Notes: a model not told the origin generated them from the letters alone. A DNA stretch of 64,000 bases from Benincasa hispida (GCF_009727055.1 NC_052354.1:44067376-44131375), one strand, 5' to 3'. Shown: positions 47,768 through 60,802, numbered from the stretch's first letter. Numbers and translations: made by a program.

Positions 47768-48671
47768 GATAATAATAATGAGTGTTAATAAATCTTAAAT
47801 ATATATAAAAAAAGAGTTGAAACTGTATAAGACGAAAATACCCAACAATGAATATTTGTATCTACAAATTTCTAAAATTTATAATTCAACTGATAATATT
47901 ATACACACATTCAAAACTATAGATTTAAACTATTTAGTATAAAAACTAAAGAATGACACCAAAAAAAAAAAAAAAAAAAAACTTTTTAAAGAAAAATATA
48001 ACAAAATATGAATTTTCTTGTTCGTTAATAAAAATGTTGGTGTTTAATTACATATTGTTTATTTGTTTTTTATAATCTATATTTTAAATTATAAATTTAG
48101 ACCTTAAACTTTAAAACAGATTTGTGTACTTTACAAGATAGTCTTATAAATTAAATTTTTAATTTTAATTTCAATAAGCATCCAAAATTTTAAAGTGTTT
48201 AATTAATTTTAAACTTTCACTTTTGCATCTATTCGGTCATCAACATATTTCAAAAATTTTAAAAACATAACTAATCTATTAGACTTAAAATTGATATGAT
48301 ATACATTGAAATTCCAAAACTGTCAATTTCGTGTATAGTACGTTTTTGAATTAAAAAAGTCAAATGGATCAATGATCTATTAGATACAAAATTGAAAATG
48401 CAAGGACATAAAATTAAAAGCTTAAAAACTTACTAGATACTATTTCAAATTCATGAATCTATTAGACATAAAATTAAAAAATTAAGTATCTATTTGATCC
48501 GTTAATTATCAATTGATTGCATGGAGGTTATTAGTCTTCTTGACCAAGTTGATGTAACTCACCTTGCGGTTAAAACCATCGTAAATGAGATATTTCAGAT
48601 AGTTACTTCTATAAATATGCAATGTTTTCGACACATTAAGCGATAAGCAAAATGTTGTTGCTCATGAATTA
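47768..48671. other. AT-rich intergenic spacer
   Basis: Nothing is recognised apart from an A run near 47960. Confidence 0.4.
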
Positions 48672-48679
48672 GCTCAATG

Positions 48680-49138
48680 TAGGGTTGGCAACGGGACCTG
48701 AACCCTCCCCCGCCCCTGATGGGGGATTTTATTCCCACCCTTGTCCCCATCCCGCCATTTCAAGGCGAGGACGGTGATGAGGATTCCCCGTTGGGGAAAC
48801 GGGTCCCCGCAGGGATCCATTTCCCGTTTTCTCCTTTTATTTCCATATGGTGATTTTTTCTAAAAAAAAATTCTTTTTGTAAAATTATCTTTGGTTTTGG
48901 TCTGGACACTTTAGTTGGACTTAGATTGAGCTAAATTAAAAACTAAGCTAAATATAAAAAGTTAAATACCTAATATATATAGAGAAAAAATATTTAAAAT
49001 CTAATTATATATATAGAAAAAATATTTAAAAACCTAATCGGGGTAGGGTTGGGGTCGAAGACACCCTCCCCATCCTAGTCCTGTCTCCGATTTGACCCCA
49101 TCTCCGATCAAACTGGTCGAGGAATTTTGCCAATCCTA
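48680..49138. mobile_element. Non-autonomous hAT element
   Basis: The ends are TAGGGTTGGCAA and TTGCCAATCCTA, near-perfect 12-bp inverted repeats of hAT type. The flanks are GCTCAATG (48672-48679) and ACTCAATG (49139-49146), an 8-bp target duplication with one difference, as expected for hAT. The interior has GC-rich blocks (GGGTCCCCGCAGGG and similar) next to both ends and no open frame. Confidence 0.85.
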
Positions 49139-49548
49139 ACTCAATGGACAATCAATGCATAAGGCTTGTTCTTCTTATCGACATGATTTTTCTCATTGAA
49201 TTTCTCAAGCTTGTTCATGATGATGATAAACATTTTTTTAGTACATCGACATTTTATTAGTTCTTGTTAATTAAAGTTGTACTTCTCAAAAAAACAAAAA
49301 AAACCGAGGGTAGTTTAGTCATTATCTATTTTGGCATAGAAATATTTAAAACTGTTTGAACAGTACCAATACGTAAATAAATAACCAACTTTCATTGGCT
49401 TTTATATTTCCTTCAAGTTACCTCCAAAAGGAAAACCATACGACGAACTCTCTTCTTTCAATTTCAAAATCCATTTTCATTCAATTTGTTGCAAGACTTC
49501 ACTTCCGGCGACGTTTTCCTTCATGAATTCTCTGTAATTCACTGCGAT
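49139..49548 (+). promoter_or_regulatory. 5' flank and leader of the PLD zeta gene
   Basis: The 410 bases between the hAT element and the start codon must contain the promoter. TTTTATATTTCC near 49400 is the only TATA-like sequence I see, about 145 bases before the ATG. This is a weak call. Confidence 0.35.
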
Positions 49549-52500
49549 ATGTCGACGGAGAGATTGATTTCCAGTGGTACAACTCCGTCGGAAGCTGAGC
49601 CGCCGAAGTTAGCTTCAGCGTCGCACTCGTTCCGGCAATGTGGAGAACCGGCTAGGGTGTTTGAGGAGCTGCCGATTGCTTCCATTGTATCGGTTTCGCG
49701 GCCGGATACTGGAGATATCAGTCCCTGGCTGTTATCTTACACCATTGAAATCCAATACAAACAGGTATTGAACAGAACTTCTCTGTCTATCTTTCTCTGC
49801 CATCCTGTTTGCTTTTGCTTTGAGCTGTTTTCATTTTATCGAGAAATTTTCGGATTTGAACTTTTCTGTCTATGAATATTGATTTGTTAGGTTTTGTTGT
49901 TTGTTAACGTGAAAGTTTAATGCGCTCAGCTGTGGAACAGAACATGGAAAGGAAATTTAATTAGTGCATGTTTGTGAGGAAAAGAAGAATTTCTGTGTTT
50001 GAATCTTCTATGGGAAATTTTTTTCCGAAATGATTGGTAAGGGAAGGGGTAGAGTAATTGGCTAATATTTTATCAAGGTGTTTTTGGTATGCTTATTTAT
50101 TTATGGTTAGATTATAGGTTAAAATACCATTTTGTCCCTATACTTTGAAGTTTTTTAATTTTTAGTCACTTTACTTTCCATTTTCCAATTTTAGTAGTTC
50201 AAAGTTAATTTTTACCGAAATTGGTTAAATAATAATAGTAATTTTCATGCAAAGAAATACAATATGTGAATATGTTTTCAAAATTTATAGTAAAAATACT
50301 AATAGATATAAAAAGCTTTTTAAAAAATCAACAACAAACTAACCGTGTGGACTAAATTTAAGATTTATCGAAAGTACAAGGATTAAAATTGGATAATTGA
50401 AAGTACCAAAATTGAACAAACTTTGAAATATAGGGACCACAATGATATTTTAACCTAAATTATAAATATTCTTGACTTGCAAAGTTGTGTTGTGTCTAAT
50501 GGGTTGAACTTTAAAAAGTGTCTTAGATGTTCCTAAACTTTCAATTGTGTTAGATAGGCCCATAACTTGATATTTTTTACGTACTTGCATAAAATTGAAT
50601 TTGGTATAATATGGACGTGTTCTTTGACCTTTCAATTTTATGCTCAATAGGTGTGAATTTTAATAAATGTCTCTTAGTAGACTAACTTTAAAGTTTAAAT
50701 AGGTATGTAAATTAAAAAAAATATCCCATAGTAGACAAGATTTAAAGCTAGTTAAAGACTTGAGATATATCTAAAAAATTTAGGAGCTTCTTAGATACTT
50801 TGAGTTAAACTTTTAATAAAACTTTTATTTATTCTCCTTTTCCCATCCAAATTGAAAATGTTGTTACATTGTGAAAAATTGATACTAACATTAAGTTCAC
50901 TGTTAACAGTTTAAATGGAGGTTAGTGAAGAGAGCATCGCAAGTTCTATATTTACATTTTGCATTGAAGAGACGTGCTTTTATCGAAGAACTTCACGAGA
51001 AACAAGAGCAGGTTTGCATTATATGGGATATTCCAAACCATCTTCTATCTGTAACATTTCTGCTCCATTAGCTCTATCCTGAATGTAATTGGTTAATTTT
51101 AGGTCAATTTGATAATGACACTTTGGAAGTTTTAGTTAAATTTAAAGAACAAAAAACGAAAATTTAAAACTACCTTTTTTTTTTTTGGTTTATTGACAGT
51201 AATTTGGAAGTAGAATACAAAATGAAGAAAATTCTTAGTAACAGATGCGATAATAGATAATCAAAATCAAAATTGTTATGAACAAGGGCCCTGAAATGTA
51301 AAACTTGGATCCTATTTTGTTTGTTTGTCATAATTTTTTGGTTTGATTGGTCCTGTCATGTAAACATGCTAGGTGAAAGAATGGCTTCACAACTTGGGAA
51401 TAGTAGACCATACGGCTGTAGTTCATCATGATGACGAGTCTGATGATGGAGCTTTTTCTTTTCATGATGAACAAACTACAAGAAACAGGTTGATACATGC
51501 AAGCGTAGTGTTTAACCCAATTAGCTAATACATAAAGATTATGCTTGATGCCAAATTGATCATTTTATCATATGGTCGATCTTGTGGGAGTAATTGATGC
51601 TTTGGAAAATTTATCTTCTTCTAAAATGTACAGGAATGTTCCTTCTGTTGCTGCTTTACCCATCATTAAGCCAGCACTGGGAGGACAGCGGTCCATTTCA
51701 GACAAGGCAAAGCTAGCAATGCAAGGTTACTTAAATCACTTTTTTGGGAACTTGGATATTGTGAATTCTCGTGAGGTGAGTGTAAATTTTCTTGAAACAT
51801 CAGCTTCTCGTAGAAAGACCAGTAACTTTGATCAAAGAATTAAATAGTAACTTGTCTCGTTTAGTTTTGATGTACTTTGATACCAATGTAATTAAATTCC
51901 AAACTCCTCATCCTTCTTACAAACTAGGAAAATGTATCATGTATGAGTGATTGTTTGAAGATTTCTGATATCAATTTGGTCATGTTGCACCCCCTTCACC
52001 TCCTCAGTTTCTCTAAATAAGTAATCTTGGAAAGCAGGTCTGCAAATTTTTAGAAGTCTCAAAGATGTCATTTGTAAGAGAACACGGTCCGAAGTTGAAA
52101 GAAGGTTACCTAATGGTGAAGCATTTAAAACAACTCACAGGAACTGATTCTAGTATAAACTGTTTTGCATGTCATTGGTGCAGTTGCTGCATGTACAATT
52201 GGAAAAAGGTTTGTTTACTTACTCCTATGATGCTTTTGAACGAATTTAAATTTCATAGTGATGAGTTAATTCCCTTTACTATTGATTGCTTTAGCAGAAG
52301 GTTCTTTATATTCAAGTAGAGAAATTTTACACATGCTATTAATACTTCTTCATTTTAACAATCATGAATTGCATATAATTTTACTGAAAAAAAAATGGCA
52401 CATAACTGCACCATGCCCTTTTCTTTTTTCAATGATCAATACTTTGGTTTTTTTGACCACCCCTGATGACAAACAGGTTTGGGCTGTTTTGAAACCAGGT

Positions 52501-55500
52501 TTCTTGGCCTTGGTTGCTGATCCTATGGACACTAAACTCCTAGATATAATTATTTTTGATGTGATACCAACATTAGAAGAGAAGGAGGAATCCCAAACAT
52601 GCTTAGCATATCAAGTCAAGGAGCGCAATCCTTTACATTATTCATTTAAGGTGCATTTTTTTTTTCTTCTTTTTGCTCTTCTTATTTCCAATTTCAAGTT
52701 TTGCAGTAATTCAACCCATCTTTTGTTACTTCGTCCAGCTCTATGTAATTTCTTTACACAACTTGTTTGTTACCACACCGCAATTTTCTGCAAGGTCATA
52801 GTTGAACTGAGATTTTCATTTGTGGTTATGAAAATTGAACTTGTCTGGTAATGCTGGTTAAGGAATTCATTTATTTCTTTCCTTGTGCTAAAATCTTCAA
52901 CTTTGATTTCTTTATGGTTGGATATTAAGTCTCATGAATAATTAATACTTTGGGAAGAGAGTTCATATACCACATTCACATTTAATGACAATACAGAATG
53001 TTGTGAAAAGGTTAGATGCGGAGATGGGGACATGAGGTTCAGAACCACAAGTACCACCAAAGTCAAAGAATGGGTCTCATCAATTAATGATGCTGGTTTT
53101 GGACCCCAAGATGGCTGGTGCCACCCTCATCGCTTTGGTTCTTTTGCTCCTCAGAGAGGTTTGAGTGATGATGAAAGCCAAGCTCAGTGGTTCATAGATG
53201 GTCGTGCAGCTTTTGAAGCAATCGCTTGCTCTATTGAGGCTGCAAAATCTGAGGTCCTATAGTCCACATCAGAAATGAAACAACATGCTTGTTCAAATCC
53301 CACTGTAAACTTAAGTGGTCTAATGGTCTTTGCAGATATTCATCACTGGTTGGTGGCTTTGCCCTGAGCTTTATATGCGACGTCCTTTTCACAATCATTC
53401 TTCATCACGGCTTGATGCATTGCTGGAAACAAAAGCAAAAGAAGGTGTCAAGGTGTTTAAGTAATTCCCAAGATCTGAGTGAAATAACAATTTATTTTAA
53501 AATACTGGCTTTTTTTGCATTGTTAGGAATTAACTAAGTTTGAATACTTTGCTGATGTTGTGGGATACAATAAAATTAGCTTAAAGCCTTAAACTTTTAG
53601 TCAGCTCTTAATGCAGCTCTAGAAGTTATGTATGTACGTGTTATCTAGCTATTATTTGGTTTGACCTTGGATCTTTTTAAGTGTAAACAGCCCCTAATTT
53701 TGCTCTGAGTAGATCCCATACATTTTTTTTTATTATTATCATGATGATTCATTTTCTAGAACTCAGTATAAATTTATTTTGACTTTGAAGCTAATGTTTT
53801 TGCAGATTTACATCTTAATGTATAAAGAGGTTCCTATTGCTCTGAAAATCAACAGTATGTATAGTAAGAAGAGGCTTGTAAATATTCATGAGAATATTAA
53901 GGTACTACGTTCTCCTGATCATATGTCAACTGGGATTTACTATTGGTAAGCATTTTATAGATTATGTTATTTTTTTTTGTATTTTACCTGTCATTTGTAG
54001 CCTCTGTTTTCAAACAATTCATCACCTGTTCCATGCATAATAATAGGTCACATCACGAAAAAATTGTCATTGTTGATCACCACATTTGCTTCATTGGAGG
54101 CTTGGATTTATGCTTTGGCCGCTATGATACAATGGAACATAAAGTGAGTGACTTCCCTCCTTATACGTGGCCAGGAAAGGACTATTACAATCCGAGGTAG
54201 CTATTATTCTTCACAAAAAAGATGAGAACTTCTTGTAATCAATTTAAAAGATCACCATTCTCCATTTTCGTGTTCTCAAACATGCTCATGAGTCATGCCT
54301 GATTGAACAGCAGAGATGTTGATAGACTTCAAAAGAAATATTTAATTTTTCTTCTTTGGAAGTATACTTCTGTTTTAGGGAACTTCTGATTAGTTGATTA
54401 TAATAGATTTGCCCACTTTGCTTGTGTTAGAGAATCTGAACCAAGCTGATTTATTGATTATAATAGATTTACCCACTTTGCATGTGTTAGAGAATCTGAA
54501 CCAAATTCTTGGGAAGATACAATGAAAGATGAACTGGAGCGGGAGAAGTGTCCTCGAATGCCATGGCATGATGTTCACTGTGCTCTTTGGGGATCTTCAT
54601 GCCGTGATATTGCTCGGCACTTTGTTCAAAGGTGGAACCATGCGAAGGTCAATCTTGTAACACACATACTCATGTTTTCAACCTTAATTTTTTCCTTTCT
54701 AACGAGTCAAAGCATTATTCTAGAGAAACAAAGCCCCAAATGAAGAAAAAATACCTCTACTTATGCCTCAACATGACATGGTCCTTCCACATTACATGGG
54801 AAAACGCACGGAGTTGAGCTTTAAAAATAAAGACTTAGAGCAAGATCATCAGAAGCAGACCACAGATGATGTTTTTTCCTCCTTATCACCTCAGGAAGAT
54901 ATTCCATTACTGATGCCTCAGGAAATTGGTGGACTTCCAGATTCTAACGTGCAAACAAATAGTCTTTCCATGAATCACAATTTTTCCAATCAGCCAAAGG
55001 AGATACGAAGTAGTGTCAGGGATTCTTTCCAAGCATACAATGTTGAACCATTAACCCAATTTGAACAAACAAATGGATCGTTAGATGAATTTGGATTTTT
55101 GGATGAGTTTGGTGCTTTCGGTCATCTGAGGGAAGCTACTATTGATACTCCACCATATATGAAAACTTCAAATGATTGGTTGGAAAGTGAACACGGAAGT
55201 GACCATGTTGCTGCTATAAATGAGGTCAAAGAAATTGGTCCCCTTACTACTAGCAATTGTCAGGTTAGCTATTTCTCTCTGATTCTGTATGAATGACAAT
55301 TAAGAAGGTTATGCTTGAGGGTTAAAAGACTTTTTTTTCCCCTTCGTGTAAACCTTGTAATAGACACTTTACATTTTTTTCAAGACGAGTAGATCTATCT
55401 ATGAGTACAAAGACATCTACATATTTGTCTTAATTAAGTATCTTATGTATGTTTGTTCTCTTGAATATGTCTACTTGGTGATTTTTAGATAATAAGAAGT

Positions 55501-58500
55501 ATCAGCCAGTGGTCAGCAGGAACAAGCAAACCAGAAGCAAGTATTCATGCTGCTTATTGTTCTGCCATTCAAAAGGCAAAACACTTCATCTACGTTGAGG
55601 TAACAACCTTAGTTGTGGGAACTTCTGTTTTTTATGGGACACTATTTACAAGAAAAAAAATTGTTCTCTTAAATAATCCTTTAACATCATTATAATCCTA
55701 AAAAAGAAAGACCTAGTTATCACACAAAAGGAAACTAATCAGCCAATATAACAACTAGGCTATGAAAAAAAGGACATACATATATCTCGGCAATAATGTT
55801 ATGTTACGGGCAAAAATATTCATATTAGGATATTTACAATTACAAATAATGAAAAAAATAGAGTGATAAAAGAAGGAAAATGTCGGCTGCATGTAATAGG
55901 TGAATAGAATGAGTAAATATGCACAAAGTGCACGTGCTTCTCAGCCTGTTATTTAGCCAATCAGGAATCACTTTCTCTTATCCTTGAACAGTATCATGTG
56001 CATAAAATAGAGTCAGCAACAAATTTTTAGTAACGTGTGTGTCAAATGTATTGAGCTCAATGAGGTGATGAATGAGTTTTATCCTTTTGTTTTACTTCCA
56101 GAACCAGTTTTTCATATCAGGTTTATCAGGGGATGAGACCATACAAAATCGGGTTCTGGATGCACTATACCAACGTATATGGCTGGCTCATATAGAAAAA
56201 CAATGTTTTAGAGTTATTATTGTTTTACCACTCTTACCTGGATTTCAGGTATGTATTTGTATATTTCAATTAACTTTTAAGATATTAGATTTCTAGTCTT
56301 TCCTTTCTATTGTCTTTTGATGCCTGGCTTCATGGACTATCTGCTCCCTGTCCCTTTTGCATCCATCAGGGTGGTGTAGATGATAATGGTGCAGCAACTG
56401 TTCGAGCCTTGATGCATTGGCAGTACCGAACAATTAGTTGGGAAAAAACTTCGATACTGTACCGTCTCAATCTTTTATTGGGTCCTAAAACACAAGATTA
56501 TATTTTGTTTTGTGGCCTTCGATCATATGGCAGACTATTTGATGGTGGTCCAATTGCCACAAGTCAGGTACACTTTTAGCTTCCTCCCAAAATTTGTAGA
56601 TGGTTTGTCTTAGACACTTAGTTTATTTATTTTATAATCATAATGGTTATTGGTTACCCTAAGGGATCCAGATCTTGGTCCTATAGAATGTTCAATGTTA
56701 ACATCAGATGAGCTGTCATGAAATAGGATATATAAATATAGCCTCTCAATTTTGCCAGAAAAAAGTCTTTATATCAGCTATAGATCTTGCATAGAAAAGC
56801 TAAAAATGTTAGTTAATGGACATTAATAGTTGTTGGCATATGATCAACTACTACAATAAACTAAAAGAAATTTCTTTAATAATATCAAAGGTTTAAGTTT
56901 TAAAATGCCATCAATTTGGCCTTGTAATGAACTACCTGATTATATTTTTTCAGGTGTATGTGCACAGCAAATTGATGATAATCGATGATTGTATTACCTT
57001 TATTGGTTCCTCCAATATTAATGATAGAAGTTTACTTGGATCCAGAGATTCTGAGGTATCGCTCTAAGCTATTTTAGAGTCTGTTAAAAAGAAAAAAAGT
57101 TTGGTAGTTCGTAAAAACAACTTTAAGTTTTAAGTTTAAATTCAAATTTCTTAACTTACGGTGTCAATTTTCACAGTGAAATTGTTTCTTATCAAAAAGG
57201 AAAGCTGTCTTTTGTTTCAAAATATTCCATATTCTTTCAAAAACGTGCAAAGTACCCCAAAAAAAGCTGTCATTTGTTTCCTTGGCCTTTCATTTACAGA
57301 ATTGTCATTGGAGTAGTAAAGTCATTAGAATGTTGGACGAAAGGTCGACATATTTGAATGTTGTTCTTTTAGACTTAATCTAGACAAGCATTCCATGTCA
57401 CTGCTACGTTGATTTTTCATCCAACGTTCTAAAGGATTTCTACTCCAATGATAATTTTGAAACCATATAAAAGGTCAAAGATAACATTACAACTTTTAAA
57501 AGACTCTAGGATTATTTTTAAATAAAGGGCAAAGTTCATAGGTACTTATAATAATTTAGCCTAGCTTTTTTTCGGTACTAAAGTCTGTTCTACTTCTAAA
57601 TGTATACTCTATCTATCACCATATTCCCTCTGCAGATTGGAGTAATTATTGAGGATAAAGAGTTTGTTGATTCATCTATGAATGGAAAACCTTGGAAAGC
57701 TGGAAAATTCGCTCATAGTTTACGATGCTCCTTGTGGTGTGAGCACCTCGGTCTTCATCTTGGAGAGGTTTGTCTAATTTATATATATTAGGAGTTGTCT
57801 CAGAACTTTAAATCATTACTCCTTAGAAATATATTTTTTTCATTTCCCATCATTCATTATTCTTCCATGACATCGCTACATGAAGACCATACAAATTCAA
57901 TTTATCTTATATGCCTTAACTACTTACACAGGTCAGTCAAATCCTTGATCCTATAGTAGAAGCAACGTACAAAGATTTATGGTTAGCTACGGCACAGGTG
58001 AGAATAACGAGTTTTTGTAGAATAGATATGAGCAAGCCATTAACTTTTTCACTAGTGAGTCATTTAGGGCTCATTTGGTTAATTCAAGTATCCTCATTTT
58101 TTTTAAAGTAAAATAGAATTGCGTTTGGTAACTGTTTCTTGTTTTTTGTTTTCTGTAAAAATGTATGGTAATAAGTAATTATTTTTTGTTTTTTATTTTT
58201 TGTGAAAATTAATTTTTAAAATTAAATATCTAAAAGGTTGTTTTCAAATATAGAAAAATATGTCAACTTATTTACTAATATAGCAAAATGTCACTGCCTA
58301 TTAGTGTCTATCACTATCTATCACTAATAGACAGTGACATTTTATTATGTTTGAAAATATTTCCGACAATTTTGCTATTTAAAATAGTTACCCTATCTAA
58401 AATTTGTTTTCTTTTTCTTATATTTATTCTTAGAAATTTATTATGCATTTTTATAAGTCAATAATAATAAAATAAAGCTTTTATATATGTTTTAGAAAAA

Positions 58501-59150
58501 TTGGCAAGAAACAGGAAAAACTTGTTCTTGTTGTTTCCAAAATTTCTGCACATTTTTTAAAAAAACCTTTCTGAAAATGAGAAACGAGAAACGGGATTAA
58601 TTACCAAATGCTCATGTTTCTCTAAACAAAAAACAGGAAACAATAAATAATAATGTTACCAAAAGGACCCCTTAATACTTCGATTTCTGCTCTTACTAAT
58701 CTTGAAAAAGTGGGGTGTGAATTCAAAACAGGAGAACACAACAATATATGAAGATGTATTTTCTTGTATCCCCAATGACAACATAAACTCAAGGTAACCA
58801 AACAACACATATCGCGTCCTTTTAACATTTTTTGTTAAGGCTCTTTTTTTTTTTTTTTTTTTTTTACCCCTTTATTCATACTGTATTCTGTCGAATTCAG
58901 ATCATCTTTACGTCAAAGTTTGTCCGATTTGAAGGGCAAACTTGGTCATAACACACTAGATCTGGGAATAGCTGCTGAGAAGATAGAAAGCTATGAAAAT
59001 GGAGAAGTAAAGATGATAGATCCAATGGAGAGACTGAAATGTATTAGGGGACATCTTGTCTGTTTTCCATTGAAGTTCTTGTGGCAAGAAGATCTCAGAC
59101 CAGGGTTCATTGAGAGTGAGTTTTATGCTGCCCCTCAAGTTTTTCATTGA
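49549..59150 (+). CDS. Phospholipase D zeta (PX-PH type PLD)
   Basis: Twenty exons join in phase to 1111 residues (about 1100 usual): 49549-49764, 50910-51011, 51373-51488, 51634-51775, 52038-52208, 52477-52650, 53011-53253, 53336-53452, 53806-53945, 54047-54196, 54491-54647, 54724-55263, 55489-55599, 56102-56248, 56370-56567, 56954-57055, 57636-57767, 57932-57997, 58732-58793, 58901-59150. A PX domain spans about 40-185 and a PH domain about 200-335. HKD motif 1 is H477-x-K479-x4-D484 (HHEKIVIVD), motif 2 is H912-x-K914-x4-D919 (HSKLMIIDD). The C-terminus [11 protein letters not shown] is family-typical. Family knowledge: Ca-independent, phosphoinositide-responsive cleavage of phosphatidylcholine to phosphatidic acid and choline, in vesicle traffic, root growth and phosphate starvation. 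Exon 7 starts after GAAAAG at 53010; the earlier AG at 52996 would frameshift. Exon 12, between the HKD halves, is long and variable. No C2 domain is present. Confidence 0.95.
50116..50457. mobile_element. MITE in PLD zeta intron 1
   Basis: The ends AGGTTAAAATACCATTTTG and CAATGATATTTTAACCT are inverse, and the match continues through TCCCTATACTTTGAAG and CTTTGAAATATAGGGA. The inverted repeats are about 40 bp. ATTATA-like sequence flanks both sides. 342 bp, no coding. Confidence 0.75.
54394..54504 (+). repeat. 60-bp tandem duplication across the exon 11 splice acceptor
   Basis: The segment from TTGATTATAATAGATTT to GAATCTGAACCAA occurs at 54394-54444 and again exactly 60 bases later at 54454-54504 with few differences. 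It includes the acceptor TGTTAG and the first 14 bases of exon 11. Only the downstream acceptor (exon start 54491) keeps the reading open; use of the upstream copy meets TGA after ESEPS. Confidence 0.85.
57299..57456. mobile_element. Short MITE in PLD zeta intron 16
   Basis: The left arm, AATTGTCATTGGAGTAG, continues through TTAGAATGTTGGA; the right arm is its inverse (CCAACGTTCTAAA ... CTACTCCAATGATAATT). About 158 bp with roughly 38-bp imperfect arms. No gene function. Confidence 0.65.
58065..58674. mobile_element. hAT-like MITE in PLD zeta intron 18
   Basis: Left end TAGGGCTCATTTGGTTAA, right end TTACCAAAAGGACCCCTTA, imperfect inverses. Next to them are GTTTCTTGTTTTTTGTTTTC and AAACAAAAAACAGGAAACAA in inverse orientation. 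It resembles the ends at 44058-45317. It carries the hairpin at 58285-58343 inside. Confidence 0.5.
58285..58343. repeat. 59-bp near-perfect hairpin inside the intron 18 MITE
   Basis: The arms AAAATGTCACTGCCTATTAG and CTAATAGACAGTGACATTTT pair with one mismatch around a TCTATCACTATCTATC-type loop. It is related to 5681-5762. Confidence 0.75.
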
Positions 59151-59771
59151 TACAAACTTTTGGAGATGAAAACTTGCGAGTGCAACAACTGCTGCGTTAG
59201 AGGATCGAACCATTAATTTTTGTAATGATAATTTATGTTTTATCTGCTAAGTTATGGTCAGGATTCACCGGAAATTGTATTCTTTACTACAGTAGTACCA
59301 CTAATTTCTCTGTGTAGAAATAAGATTGTGGAATTTGTGTGCTTTTGTAGAGGGTTAGGTCAGTCACATGGGTGTAAAAAGTATGTATATAACAATTCTT
59401 ACCCTTTTTTTCCTTTGTTTTTTTGGGATTGAGTTTGTTGATTGTATTTTACAGCATATCCAAAATTGATTGGGATGTGTAATGAATTCCTCCATAAGTA
59501 TACATATCAATGAAAGAGAAAATGAAAGGCTTTCTTAAATATTCTTATAGAATTGAAAAATAAAATTTTTGTTCCATGTCAGAACTCATGGCTCATGATC
59601 TTTTATTTGTTTAAATATAACAATCGGAGTTAAAAATAATAGTTGTACTTTTAAACAGTTATCCAAAATTGGGTTAATTAGATTTTTAGGGTTCTTTTTT
59701 ATTTTAATTAGGTCAAATGGGTAATTTTGAACTTATTTAAAAAAAATGGATTTTTTTTTTGTCTTTATCCA
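59151..59771. other. 3' flank of the PLD zeta gene
   Basis: The 3' untranslated region of PLD zeta must lie here; the end is not marked by a unique signal. AATGAAAGAGAAAATGAAAG near 59510 is a possible far-upstream region, but I do not assign a site. Confidence 0.35.
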
Positions 59772-59955
59772 AATGCGTCTCAAGAGACGCATTCAGAATA
59801 TTTTACTTTATTTTATTTACCCCCTTGAATGCGTCTCTTTTTAAAAAAATAAAAAAAAAAGTTACGAATGTGTTTCTTCAAGAAATGCATTCATATGAAT
59901 AATAACAATAATAAAAAGTTGAATAGAGAGACACATTCAATTTTGGTAAAAAAAA
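59772..59955. repeat. Cluster of GAATGCGTCTC inverted repeats
   Basis: AAATGCGTCTCAAGAGACGCATTC at about 59772-59795 is a palindrome-like pair. GAATGCGTCTC recurs at 59827, decayed pairs at 59867-59893, and an inverse half (GAGAGACACATTCAA) at 59927-59941. A/T runs separate the units. This may be a small decayed fold-back element. Confidence 0.55.
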
Positions 59956-60040
59956 AATATTTTTTATTATATTTATTATTTTTATTCTTTTAACAACCTT
60001 AAAATAAACAATCTCATTACTTCTACTTTTCTATAGTGAC

Positions 60041-60345
60041 AATAATATTAGTAATTTTTTAACCATATAAAGAATAATATTATTTTGATTAAGAAATTTC
60101 TATGATTAATTTGATATACTAAATATTAATTTTAATAATATTCAATATATTTAATTCCAAATCATTGTTACCTAAAATCAACCCTCTCATTAATCTTGTC
60201 TCCAGATTTAATAATAATATTACTAATTTTTTAACCATATAAACAATAATATTAGTTTGAGATTAAGAAATTTCTATGATTGATTTAATATACTCAATAT
60301 TAATTTTAATGGTATTCAATTGGTTTAATTCCAAATCATTGTTTT
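60041..60345. repeat. ~130-bp direct duplication, offset 172 bp
   Basis: The copies at 60041-60169 and 60213-60345 both run from AATAATATTA(G/C)TAATTTTTT through AAGAAATTTCTATGATT to TTCCAAATCATTGTT. Differences of about 10 percent mean it is not a very recent event. Confidence 0.8.
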
Positions 60346-60531
60346 TGTTGAAAGTTGTTAAAGTTGTTAGAAACTTATGCAGAAATATATGTTCACACGA
60401 GATTTCAAGAGAAATTTATTTCGTAGAACTTAAACTTTGTATTTGTATTAATTTTGTGGAAAGCGAGTACAATCTCTAATACATAATATTTTGATGCTTT
60501 CAAAATAAACTATAATCTTTAAGTTGGTTGA

Positions 60532-60610
60532 TTTTCTTGAATGATCGGTCTTTGGGCTTGTTGATCTTCTTGGATGATCGGCCTTTGGGCTTGTTGATTT
60601 CTTGGAGGAT
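60532..60610. repeat. Short tandem repeat of a ~38-bp unit
   Basis: A unit of the form TTCTTGGATGATCGGCCTTTGGGCTTGTTGAT appears about two and a half times with small differences. Confidence 0.7.
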
Positions 60611-60802
60611 TAGTGTTCACATGAGGCTTCCGGAGAAACTTATTTCGTGGAGTTAAACTTAAGTTGGTGTTGATGTTGATGTTAATTTGATGCGATGTGG
60701 TTCGATCTCTAGTGCTCGATCCTCTGATTCTCTCTCGGTTGAATGTGTACGCTTGATGTATAGAAGCGGGGCGTGTGGATGTCCTTGAGGTTCGAGTCTT
60801 GG

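Noticed and set aside
52997..53010. Alternative exon 7 start of PLD zeta at the first AG (52996)
   Set aside because: It gives a frameshift and a stop within 13 codons; starting at 53011 restores the conserved [10 protein letters not shown] reading.
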